A stretch of DNA of 64,000 nt from Bradyrhizobium sp. SZCCT0153 (GTDB lineage: Bacteria; Pseudomonadota; Alphaproteobacteria; Rhizobiales; Xanthobacteraceae): NCBI RefSeq assembly GCF_018129995.1, contig NZ_JAFCKS010000004.1, forward strand, positions 248,001-312,000, given 5' to 3'. Shown here piece after piece: positions 34,297 through 42,074 of this stretch. A program made the translations under genes and the position numbers. Each line of letters opens with the position of its first letter. The first letter of the stretch is position 1. The notes beneath the pieces are model-generated. The model made no database searches. It was not told where the DNA came from and saw only the letters and a program-made list of their open reading frames with translations.

Positions 34297-35682
34297 CTAG
34301 ACGATCTGCCTGGTGTCGGCGGGCCTGTGCAGCGCGCCGACCAGGATGCGCAGCGCTTCGGTCAATTCCGCCCTGTTGCGGGCTGCGCCAAGCGATACGC
34401 GCGCCGCATGTGGCGGTGTCCCGTCGACGGTGAAGGCATCGCCGGCGACGACCGCGAGTCCATTGCGCAACAGATGTGCCGCCACGTCGGGGCGCCCCTC
34501 CGGCAGCCTTAGCCACAGATGATGGGCTGCGGGCTTGGCCAGGAACTGAAACCCTTTCAGTGTTCGTTGCGCGAGTTGCTGGCGGCCGATTGCCTCGTTG
34601 CGGATCGCGGTGATGATGCGATCGGCGATGCCGGCCTCGATCCAATGCGTCACCAGCGCGACCATCAGTGGCGCCGGCATCTGCACGGTGGCCTGCAAGC
34701 AGCTGCGCATCTGAAGCTGTGCGCCGGCGTCGGGCGTCACCAGATAGGCTACCCGCAGCGCCGGCGCGATGCATTTTGACAGCGTGGTCGCCAGATAAGT
34801 CCGCTCCGGAATGAGGTTCGCGATCGGTGATGCCGAGCGATCGAGCAGCCCGTAGGCGTCGTCCTCGATCAGAATCGTATCGGCGTCGCTGATGATCCTT
34901 GCGATGGCGCTGCGCCGCTCGGGGGCAAGCGTCGCCGTGGTCGGATTGTGCAGCGTCGGAATGAGGTAGACGGCCTTCGGCCTGTGCGCGCGGCATGCTT
35001 TCGCCAACGCATCGGGCAGGATGCCGCCGTCATCCATCGCGACGCCGACGAGCTTGACGCCGAGCTGCGCCGCGGCTGCCTTGATGCCGGGGAAGGTGAG
35101 AGCTTCCGTCAGCACGACGTCACCAGGACGCGCAAGGTGTGCGAGCAGGTTGAACAGGATCGTCTGCGCGCCGGGAAAGATCACCAGCCTGTCGGCATGC
35201 GCGTGCGGGACGCGTGCGCGCATCCAGCGCGCCGCGACCTCGCGTTCATGCACGCTGCCGCCCGGCGGCTGGTAGTTCAGGAAGGCGGTCAGTCCCGATT
35301 GCGCCCGGAGGGCTTCCAGCCCCGCGACGATGCGTTCGTCGAGCTGCGCCTCGAGCGGATGCGGCGGCACGTTCATCGAGAGGTCGATCGCGACGGGATG
35401 CGGCAGGTCGACCGCGCGGCGCGCGCTGGTCTCCGACACGAACGAACCCTGGCCGACGCGGGCCTCCATGATCCCGCGGCGCCGCGCCTCGGTGTAGGCG
35501 CGCGTCACCGTGGTGAGGTCGATGCCGAGCGCTTTTGCCAGTGCGCGCTGTGTGGGGAGCTGCTGGCCGCGCACCAGCCGGCCGGCGGCGATGTCGGCCT
35601 CCATGGCCTCGACGATGCGCTGGTAGCGCGGCCCGCTCAGCTCCGAGATTGTAGGGGTCCAATCCATGCAATTTAGGCCCAT
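34297..35682 (-). CDS. MocR/GntR family regulator with aminotransferase-like domain
   Basis: A 461-residue protein. The GntR-type winged helix occupies about residues 15-85 (PRYQRIVEAMEADIAAG, LPTQRALAKALGIDLTTVTR). The rest is a class I aminotransferase-like domain; the PLP lysine is in TTLSKCIAPALRVAYLV and the D of IEDDAYGLLD. PLP or an amino acid is the likely effector. A second ATG at 35667 could be the start. It is divergent from the DUF983 gene and may control it or the downstream TauE gene. Confidence 0.85.
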   Translation of the reverse strand: MGLNCMDWTPTISELSGPRYQRIVEAMEADIAAGRLVRGQQLPTQRALAKALGIDLTTVTRAYTEARRRGIMEARVGQGSFVSETSARRAVDLPHPVAIDLSMNVPPHPLEAQLDERIVAGLEALRAQSGLTAFLNYQPPGGSVHEREVAARWMRARVPHAHADRLVIFPGAQTILFNLLAHLARPGDVVLTEALTFPGIKAAAAQLGVKLVGVAMDDGGILPDALAKACRAHRPKAVYLIPTLHNPTTATLAPERRSAIARIISDADTILIEDDAYGLLDRSASPIANLIPERTYLATTLSKCIAPALRVAYLVTPDAGAQLQMRSCLQATVQMPAPLMVALVTHWIEAGIADRIITAIRNEAIGRQQLAQRTLKGFQFLAKPAAHHLWLRLPEGRPDVAAHLLRNGLAVVAGDAFTVDGTPPHAARVSLGAARNRAELTEALRILVGALHRPADTRQIV

Positions 35683-35692
35683 ATCCTTTGAA

Positions 35693-35722
35693 TGTATGGA
35701 TGCAAGATATTATTGTATGGAT
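35693..35722. promoter_or_regulatory. Direct repeats TGTATGGAT x2, probable MocR site
   Basis: TGTATGGAT occurs at 35693-35701 and 35714-35722, 21 bases apart (two helical turns) within the short region between the MocR and DUF983 starts. MocR proteins commonly bind direct repeats, so this is a natural operator. Confidence 0.6.
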
Positions 35723-35746
35723 CAGCGAAAAGGAAGAGGTGCTGTC

Positions 35747-36181
35747 ATGGCAACCGGTTCAGTCTCTCTCTCGAAGGCGATGTGGCGCGGCTTTTCGGGC
35801 AAGTGCCCGAATTGCGGCGAAGGACATATGTTCGGCCGTTTTCTTAAGGTCGCCGATAGTTGCGACCATTGCGGCGAGGAGCTTTTCCACCAGCGCGCCG
35901 ATGACTTCCCGGCCTATCTCGTGATGGTCGTTGTCGGCCATCTCGTGGTGCCGGCGATCCTCGCGGTCGAGACCGCCTATGCGCCGGCCGTCTGGCTGCA
36001 ATTGGCGGTGTGGCTGCCGGTGACGCTGTTCGCCTCGCTCGCGCTGCTGCAACCGACCAAGGGTGCCATCGTCGGCCTGCAATGGCAGATCGGCATGCAC
36101 GGTTTTGAGGCGAGCAAGCTTCGGCGCGAGCCGGTTGAACTTGCGCCGGTGATGGTGAAGGCGGACAAGCGCGCCGCCTGA
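35747..36181 (+). CDS. DUF983 family membrane protein
   Basis: A 144-residue protein with two zinc-ribbon-like cysteine pairs near the N-terminus, CPNCGEG and CDHCGEE, and two membrane helices (LVMVVVGHLVVPAILAVE and LQLAVWLPVTLFASLALLQ). DUF983 proteins are of unknown function, common in alphaproteobacteria. The start at 35747 has AGAGG 8 bases upstream; an in-frame ATG lies further up. Confidence 0.83.
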   Translation: MATGSVSLSKAMWRGFSGKCPNCGEGHMFGRFLKVADSCDHCGEELFHQRADDFPAYLVMVVVGHLVVPAILAVETAYAPAVWLQLAVWLPVTLFASLALLQPTKGAIVGLQWQIGMHGFEASKLRREPVELAPVMVKADKRAA

Positions 36182-36241
36182 GCGGCGCCGGCGTTTACAT
36201 CGCGCGACCGGCCGCTACACTCCATCGTACAAGCAAGAACG

Positions 36242-36967
36242 ATGGAAACGCCGATGGCCGCAGTCTCGAAGACCTTTTTGCTCTGTCACGGCGCGTGGTC
36301 CGGCGGATGGGCCTGGAAGAAGATGCATCCGCTGATGGCGCAGGCCGGGCACCGCCTGGTCGCGCCGACCTATACCGGGCTCGGTGAGCGCGCGCATCTT
36401 GCGAATCCAGCGATCGATCTCGAAACGCATATCCAGGACATCCTCAACGTCATCAAATTCGAGGACCTCGACGACATCGTGCTGCTGGGCCACAGCTATG
36501 GCGGCATGGTCGCGACCGGCGTCGCCGATCGCGCGCGCGAGCGGGTGACGCAACTGATCTACATCGACGCCTTCGTGCCGCGTGACGGCCAATCGCTGTT
36601 CGACCTCAACGAGAGCGGGCGCGAGCCGATGCGCAAGGCGGCAGCTTCAGGCGACGGCTACCGCATCCCGCCCAATCCGCCGCCGCCGGATACGCCGCAG
36701 GCCGATCTTGACTGGCTCAACGCGCGCCGGGTCGCCATGCCGGTCAAGTGCTTCGAGACGAAGCTGAAGCTCGAACACGGCGAGCCGGCGATGCCGCGCA
36801 GCTACATCTATTGCAAGCGCATTCCGCCGGACGACGTGTTCGGGCAGTTTGCGACGCGCACGAAGAACGAGGCTGGCTGGCGCTATTTCGAGCTCGACGC
36901 CAGTCATGCGCCGAACGTGACGGCACCGGAGGCACTGATGACGGTGTTGGCGAAGATCGCAGGCTGA
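36242..36967 (+). CDS. Alpha/beta fold hydrolase (EstC-like esterase)
   Basis: A 241-residue single-domain hydrolase. The nucleophile elbow is LLGHSYGGMVATG, with Ser at about residue 85. The oxyanion turn FLLCHGAWSGGWAW and a late His in DASHAPNVTAPEALM complete the triad; the Asp is likely in YIDAFVP. This arrangement is of the plant-type esterase/salicylate-esterase and EstC group. A second ATG (36254) with GGAA upstream may be the true start. Substrate unknown. Confidence 0.82.
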   Translation: METPMAAVSKTFLLCHGAWSGGWAWKKMHPLMAQAGHRLVAPTYTGLGERAHLANPAIDLETHIQDILNVIKFEDLDDIVLLGHSYGGMVATGVADRARERVTQLIYIDAFVPRDGQSLFDLNESGREPMRKAAASGDGYRIPPNPPPPDTPQADLDWLNARRVAMPVKCFETKLKLEHGEPAMPRSYIYCKRIPPDDVFGQFATRTKNEAGWRYFELDASHAPNVTAPEALMTVLAKIAG

Positions 36968-36996
36968 TCCACGCTCGTCATTCCGGCTCAAATGGT

Positions 36997-37028
36997 GAGG
37001 GGTCCGATGCGTTAGCATCGAACCCCTC
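36997..37028 (+). terminator. Terminator after the hydrolase gene
   Basis: GAGGGGTCCGATGC and GCATCGAACCCCTC pair over 14 bases with one mismatch and a GTTA loop, 30 bases past the hydrolase stop. A short T-poor tail follows. Confidence 0.6.
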
Positions 37029-37045
37029 GTCACTTCCTTAGTAAG

Positions 37046-37096
37046 ACGCGTTTTCTTGACGCGAACCGGAAAACCACTTCGCTCGAAAACGCTTTA
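37046..37096. repeat. Dispersed repeat (CGCGTTTTCTTGACGCGAACCGG type)
   Basis: The run GCGTTTTCTTGACGCGAACC followed by CACTTCGCTCGAAAACGCTTTA has inverted ends (GCGTTTTC / GAAAACGC) and matches a common bradyrhizobial intergenic element. It lies just beyond the 3' end of rnpB. Confidence 0.65.
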
Positions 37097-37098
37097 GA

Positions 37099-37530
37099 AT
37101 ATCAGCCGGCCTGTAAGCCGGGTTCTGTAAGGCACCGTCCGCTTGCGCGAACGATACGCGACGGCCATTCCTCTGGGACCATGTTTGCACATGGCCTCGA
37201 GCAACCTACCCGGACGGCGGGCCTGACATCGCCCCGCGGCGTTATCGCTTTCGCGAACAGCCCGCTATGCCGTCCCTATTCGGTTTTGCTCCCGGTGGGG
37301 TTTACCATGCCGGCTCCGTTGCCGGAGCCGCGGTGCGCTCTTACCGCACCTTTTCACCCTTACCTGCCTGCGCAGCTTGCGCTGCGAAGGCGGGCGGTTC
37401 GTTCTCTGTGGCACTTTCCCTGAGGTCACCCTCGCCGGACGTTATCCGGCACCGCATGTCAAGGGAGCCCGGACTTTCCTCCCCGGCGGCCTTTCGGCGG
37501 TTGCTGGAGCGGCCGTCCGGCCGACTGACG
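37099..37530 (-). ncRNA. rnpB: RNase P RNA (rnpB, class A)
   Basis: Read on the minus strand, the segment starts with CAGTCGGCC and ends GGCCGGCTG; these pair over 9 bases and form stem P1. The universal core GAGGAAAGTCCGGGCTC is at 37482-37465, and the 3' core ACAGAACCCGGCTTACAG at about 37129-37112. A GC-rich, highly paired body lies between. It is the catalytic RNA that trims tRNA 5' ends. Ends are set from P1 and may be off by a few bases. Confidence 0.93.
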
Positions 37531-37677
37531 GGGTACGCATGGGGCATTTGTGACGGTTTCGTCAAGCGAAGATCGCCGTGCACGCCGGGACGAAAATAAT
37601 TATCCTGAAGATGTCGTTTGAGATGCGTTCCATTCGACTGGATGTCGGCGATCCAGCCGAGCCACAGGAGTTAAGCG

Positions 37678-38031
37678 ATGCAATATCTATTGATGATCTA
37701 CCAGAACGAGGTCGAATACGCGAAGAACGACGCGGCGACCAGCCAGAAGATGCTGGCTGAATACCAGACCTTCACGCAAGGCATCGTCCAGAGCGGCAAT
37801 TTCAAGGCCGGCGACCGTTTGCAGCCGACCACGACCGCGACGACCGTGCGCGTGCGCGAGGGCAAGACGCTGACGACCGACGGCCCTTTTGCGGAGACGC
37901 GCGAGCAACTCGGCGGATATTATCTGGTCGAGGCGAAGGATCTCAACGCGGCTATCGAGATCGCGGCGCGGATCCCCAGCGCGCGGATCGGCTCGATCGA
38001 GGTGCGGCCGATCTGGGTGTACGAGAAGTGA
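37678..38031 (+). CDS. YciI/DGPF-domain protein
   Basis: A 117-residue protein of the YCII-related (DGPF) family: MQYLLMIYQNEVEYAKNDAA at the start and TTDGPFAETREQLGGYYLVE in the middle, with a terminal GSIEVRPIW. AGGAG lies 7 bases before the ATG. It is followed 22 bases later by an ECF sigma factor; such DGPF proteins are the usual partner of ECF42-type sigma factors. Confidence 0.88.
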   Translation: MQYLLMIYQNEVEYAKNDAATSQKMLAEYQTFTQGIVQSGNFKAGDRLQPTTTATTVRVREGKTLTTDGPFAETREQLGGYYLVEAKDLNAAIEIAARIPSARIGSIEVRPIWVYEK

Positions 38032-38053
38032 TGGCGTAGCCGCGCATCGCCGC

Positions 38054-39286
38054 ATGACCCCTTCTGAGATCGAAACAATCTTCCGCGACGAGGCGGGGCG
38101 GGCGCTGGCCACGATGATCCGCCTCGTCGGCGATTTCGATCTCGCCGAGGACGCGCTCCAGGATGCCTTTGCCGTGGCGCTGGAGCGCTGGCCGGCATGC
38201 CAGGCCCCCGACAATCCGCGCGCGTGGCTGGTCAACGTCGCGCGCAACAAGGCGATCGACCGTATCAGGCGCCACGCCGTCTTCCGCGGCAAGCGGCAGG
38301 CGCTCGTGCACGAGCTCGAGCTGAATGCGCAAGCGCCTGACGAGCCGCCGGCCATGCTCGACGACGACATGCTGCGGCTGATCTTCACCTGCTGCCATCC
38401 TGCATTTGCGCCCGAAGTCCAGGTCGCGCTGACGTTGCGCACCGTCTGCGGTCTCTCCACCGCGCAGGTCGCGCGCGCCTTCCTTGTCGGTGAGGAGGCG
38501 ATGGCGCAGCGCCTCCTCCGCGCCAAGCAGAAGATCCGGCTCGCCGGCATTCCCTACGAGGTGCCCGAACGCGCCGCGCTGGCGCCGCGGCTGGATGGCG
38601 TGCTCGCCGTGATCTATCTCGTCTTCACCGAAGGCTATGTGGCGACGTCGGGCGCCGATTTGATGCGGCCCGATCTTGCGGCCGAAGCGATCCGGCTCGG
38701 CCGCTTGCTCGACCGGCTGATGCCCGATCGGACCGGCATCAAGGGCCTGCTGGCCCTGATGCTGCTGCACGATGCGCGCCGCGCCGGGCGCGAGACCGCC
38801 GCCGGCGATATCGTGCTGCTGGAGGAGCAGGACCGTTCGCGGTGGGACCGCGCGCAGATCGAGGAAGGCCTTGTTCTGGTGGACGGTGCGCTACGCATGC
38901 CAGGCCGGCCGCAATCCTATGCAGTGCAAGCCGCGATCGCCGCGCTTCATGCGCGCGCGCCGAGCTATGAGCAGACAGACTGGCCGCAGATCGCCGGGCT
39001 CTATGAGGTGCTGCTGCGCATCACCCCGTCGCCGGTGGTCGAGCTCAACCATGCTGCGGCGGTGTCGATGGTCGACGGACCCGCACGTGCGCTCGATCTG
39101 GTGGATGCGACCGCCGCCCGCGGCGGGCTTGACGGCTACGAGCTGTTGCCCGCGGTGCGCGCGGACCTGCTGCGACGGCTCGGCCGCAAGGACGAGGCGA
39201 TGGAGGCGTATGTTGCGGCGACGAAGGCGACGCAGCTCGCGCCGCTGCGACGACTTTATGCGCGAAGGATGAGGGAATTGACGTAG
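38054..39286 (+). CDS. ECF sigma factor with TPR-like C-terminal domain (ECF42 type)
   Basis: A 410-residue protein. Sigma region 2 is at about 15-75 (LAEDALQDAFAVALERWPA, NPRAWLVNVARNKAIDR). Region 4 is about 125-185 (LTLRTVCGLSTAQVARAFLV). The remaining 220 residues are helical and TPR-like (ELNHAAAVSMVDGPARALDL), as in ECF42 factors. No anti-sigma gene is adjacent; the C-terminal domain may replace it. Confidence 0.87.
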   Translation: MTPSEIETIFRDEAGRALATMIRLVGDFDLAEDALQDAFAVALERWPACQAPDNPRAWLVNVARNKAIDRIRRHAVFRGKRQALVHELELNAQAPDEPPAMLDDDMLRLIFTCCHPAFAPEVQVALTLRTVCGLSTAQVARAFLVGEEAMAQRLLRAKQKIRLAGIPYEVPERAALAPRLDGVLAVIYLVFTEGYVATSGADLMRPDLAAEAIRLGRLLDRLMPDRTGIKGLLALMLLHDARRAGRETAAGDIVLLEEQDRSRWDRAQIEEGLVLVDGALRMPGRPQSYAVQAAIAALHARAPSYEQTDWPQIAGLYEVLLRITPSPVVELNHAAAVSMVDGPARALDLVDATAARGGLDGYELLPAVRADLLRRLGRKDEAMEAYVAATKATQLAPLRRLYARRMRELT

Positions 39287-39300
39287 TTGCCAGAAACTCC

Positions 39301-39387
39301 GTCATTGCGAGGAGCCCTTGCGACGAAGCAATCCAGAATCTTTCCGCGGTGACAGTCTGGATCGCTTCGCTGCGCTCGCAATGACGG
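39301..39387. repeat. GTCATTGCGAGGAGC repeat, copy B
   Basis: Same family as copies at 23771 and 51091, with inverted ends GTCATTGCGAGG / CGCTCGCAATGAC. It lies between the convergent sigma factor and amidase genes. Confidence 0.8.
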
Positions 39388-39394
39388 GCGAGCG

Positions 39395-40258
39395 TCACTT
39401 CGACGCAACGGCCGTCCCATCCGCCGGCAAGCTCGCCAGCAGCGCCTGCAGGGTCGTCAGCGTGGAGTGATCCGCAACACCATCCAGCCGTGCCGGGCGG
39501 AAGTGGCGCTGGAAGGCGGTGACGACTTCCATCGTCGCGGCATCGTATTTGCCGGTCAGCGGCACCCCATAGCCGTATCTGGCGAGCGCCTGCTGCAGGC
39601 TCAGCACCTCGTCGCTGATGGTGCCGAGCATCAGGCTCTCGCCGCGCACGACCGGTGCGGGCGTCACCCAGTGACCGACGCCGGAATTGGCCAGCGAATG
39701 CCAAGGAAATTTTTCGCCCGGATCCTTCTTGCGCGCCGGCGCAACGTCGGAATGGCCGAGCACCCGATGCGCGGGTACCTTGCGGCGCAGCATGATGCCG
39801 CGGCATAGCGCGATTACGGCGGCGATCTGGCGCAGCGGAAACTCCGGATAGCCCCAGTCGTGGCCGCGATTGACGATCTCGACCCCGATCGAGCAGGAGT
39901 TGATGTCATCCTCTCCGGCCCAGGACGAGACGCCGGCATGCCAGGCGCGCCTCGCCTCCGGCACGCATTGCACGATGCGGCCATCCTCCAGCACGACATA
40001 ATGTGCCGACACCTCGGTGCCCGCGGAGCAGAGCCGCGCCAGCGCACCCTCGACGTCGGGCATTCCGGTGTAGTGCAGCAAGATCATGTCGGGCTGCCGG
40101 CCCTTGTTGCGGTCGCCATGGTTCGGCGAGGGGATGATGTCGGAGACGATCGACGAATCCGGCTCGAACGTCCGCATGTTCGCCGCGGCCTTGGGAACCG
40201 GGAGAACGCGTTGACGCTTCGAATCAGATCCAGACGGAGTGGACGAACCGGACGACAT
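39395..40258 (-). CDS. N-acetylmuramoyl-L-alanine amidase (AmiD/AmpD type) with peptidoglycan-binding domain
   Basis: A 287-residue amidase_2 protein. Zinc ligands are seen as H in ILLHYTG and the late GHSDVAPARKKDPG, with the FPWHS motif after it. A peptidoglycan-binding domain_1 follows (SLQQALARYGYGVPLTGKYD). No signal peptide is visible, so it may act on cell-wall fragments inside the cell, as AmpD does. MRTFEPD at residue 28 is an alternative start. The gene is divergent from rsmH by 430 bases. Confidence 0.86.
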   Translation of the reverse strand: MSSGSSTPSGSDSKRQRVLPVPKAAANMRTFEPDSSIVSDIIPSPNHGDRNKGRQPDMILLHYTGMPDVEGALARLCSAGTEVSAHYVVLEDGRIVQCVPEARRAWHAGVSSWAGEDDINSCSIGVEIVNRGHDWGYPEFPLRQIAAVIALCRGIMLRRKVPAHRVLGHSDVAPARKKDPGEKFPWHSLANSGVGHWVTPAPVVRGESLMLGTISDEVLSLQQALARYGYGVPLTGKYDAATMEVVTAFQRHFRPARLDGVADHSTLTTLQALLASLPADGTAVASK

Positions 40259-40688
40259 AAACAGCTCGAGACGGACAGAGAGCGGGCCAAGCCTTTTTCT
40301 TTACCATTCCTTTACCCTCGGCCGTGCGCAATCGCGCGGCGCGGTTAACGGATGCATTTTGGCCCGTGTGTGTGGATGAGGCACCACTGCGGCATCACCT
40401 TTTCGACTTGTAATGGGCCGATCAACGCTTTCTTAACGCTAAGGGCCGTTACTGAGAGATGAAGAGCCGACCCGCGTCCGGAGGCGGCCAAAGCGTATTT
40501 TGGCTCGAAATCCCATGGCTGCCCGACAAATTCCACTGGGAACACCGGGTTGGCGGCTCAGGGTGACCGGGCTCGGGTACCATGCTGGACGGGGGTTGGG
40601 TCGTGGAACCGCCGCGACGCGGAATCATTCGAGGCGTTATGGGCTCGCTCGTCCCCGATCTCACATCTGCGTTCGGCAGGCGTGGCGC
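40259..40688. other. Gene-free region upstream of the dcw cluster
   Basis: This 430-base gap separates the divergent amidase and rsmH. No mraZ gene is here, nor any frame on either strand with good codon use. It should contain the promoter for the dcw genes. TTAACG occurs twice (near 40346 and 40432). The last 190 bases are open in the rsmH frame but show no similarity to rsmH N-termini. Confidence 0.6.
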
Positions 40689-41678
40689 ATGAGCCCGGCT
40701 CCGCACGTCCCCGTTCTCGGCCGCGAGGCCATCGACCACCTCGCGCCGCGCGAGGGTGGTGTCTATGTCGACGCGACCTTCGGCGCAGGCGGCTACAGCC
40801 GCGCCATCCTCGACGTGCCGGGAACCCGGCTCATCGCGATCGACCGCGACCACACCGCCATTGTTGGCGGTGCCGAACTGGTCGAACGCTCCGCGGGCCG
40901 GCTGACGCTGGTCGAAGACCGCTTCTCCAATCTCGCCGAAGTCTGCGCGGCGCAAGGCGTCGATGCCGTCGACGGCGTCGTGATGGATGTCGGCGTATCC
41001 TCGATGCAGCTCGACCAGGCAGGCCGCGGCTTTTCCTTCCGCCTCGACGGTCCGCTCGACATGCGGATGGGGCAGGCGGGACCCACGGCGGCCGACATCG
41101 TCGCGCGCGCCTCGGAAAGCGATCTTGCCGACATCATTTATCTCTTTGGCGAGGAGCGGCATTCGCGCCGCGTTGCCCGCGCCATCGTCGCGGACCGGCA
41201 GGAAACACCGTTCACGACCACGCGCGCGCTCGCCGATCTCGTCGGCCGGGTGGTTCGTACCAAGCCCGGCGATATTCACCCGGCGACGCGGACGTTCCAG
41301 GCTTTGCGCATCTTCGTCAACGAAGAGCTCGAGGAACTCCAGACCGCGCTCGTTGCGGCCGAGCGTGTGCTCAAGCCCGGCGGCCGGCTCGTGGTCGTCT
41401 CGTTCCATTCGCTGGAAGACCGCATCGTCAAGAATTTTCTCGCCGAGCGCTCCAGGACCGGCGGCGGTTCGCGCCATCTGCCGGAAATGTCGCAAGCGGT
41501 GCCTAGCTTCGAGCTTCTGACGCGGCGGCCCGTCGTTGCAGGCGAGGACGAACTCGCGCACAATCCGCGGGCACGTTCCGCAAAGCTGCGCGCTGCCGAG
41601 CGCACCTCGGCGCCTGCGCATGACGATGGCGCGCAATCGTCCTGGCCAAGGCTCTCCGACGTGATGAGGGGCGGCTAG
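40689..41678 (+). CDS. rsmH: 16S rRNA (cytosine-1402-N4)-methyltransferase
   Basis: A 329-residue SAM-dependent RNA methyltransferase (MraW). Signatures are HVPVLGREAIDHLAPREGGV, VDATFGAGGYSRAIL, VVMDVGVSSMQLDQAGRGFS and the C-terminal RLVVVSFHSLEDRIVKNF. It methylates C1402 of 16S rRNA in the P-site. It is the first gene of the dcw cluster here; the ftsL start follows its stop by 3 bases. Confidence 0.95.
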   Translation: MSPAPHVPVLGREAIDHLAPREGGVYVDATFGAGGYSRAILDVPGTRLIAIDRDHTAIVGGAELVERSAGRLTLVEDRFSNLAEVCAAQGVDAVDGVVMDVGVSSMQLDQAGRGFSFRLDGPLDMRMGQAGPTAADIVARASESDLADIIYLFGEERHSRRVARAIVADRQETPFTTTRALADLVGRVVRTKPGDIHPATRTFQALRIFVNEELEELQTALVAAERVLKPGGRLVVVSFHSLEDRIVKNFLAERSRTGGGSRHLPEMSQAVPSFELLTRRPVVAGEDELAHNPRARSAKLRAAERTSAPAHDDGAQSSWPRLSDVMRGG

Positions 41679-41681
41679 CGC

Positions 41682-42074
41682 ATGCGCTTCATCCACCTCC
41701 TCGTCATCGGCGCGCTGATCTTCGCGGCAGCCTATGTCTACCGGATCAAGATGGACTCCACGGCGCGCACGGAGAAAGTGTTGCGGCTGCATGCGGAGAT
41801 CCGCGAGCAGCGCGACGCGATCGCCTCGCTCCGCTCCGAATGGGCCAAGCTCGATGCGCCGCTGCGCCTGCAAGGCCTGTCCGACCGGCATCTGCAGCTC
41901 AAGCCGGTCAACGGCACGCAATATGATGCGCTGAAGAACCTGCCGGAACGACCGCCGCGGATGTTCAGGCCGGGCGAGCCGGATCCGATCGGGGCCATGC
42001 TCAACACCATCGAAGCTGCGAGCGATCCCGAGAATGTGACGGGCTCGGTGCCTCAGTCCGAGGACAAGCAATGA
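41682..42074 (+). CDS. ftsL: Cell division protein FtsL (alphaproteobacterial type)
   Basis: A 130-residue bitopic protein: a very short cytoplasmic start, one helix (FIHLLVIGALIFAAAYVYRI), then a leucine-rich coiled coil (TEKVLRLHAEIREQRDAIAS). The position between rsmH and ftsI and the structure define FtsL in this group; sequence similarity is always weak. It acts with FtsB and FtsQ in the divisome. The ftsI ATG overlaps its stop (ATGA). Confidence 0.8.
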   Translation: MRFIHLLVIGALIFAAAYVYRIKMDSTARTEKVLRLHAEIREQRDAIASLRSEWAKLDAPLRLQGLSDRHLQLKPVNGTQYDALKNLPERPPRMFRPGEPDPIGAMLNTIEAASDPENVTGSVPQSEDKQ

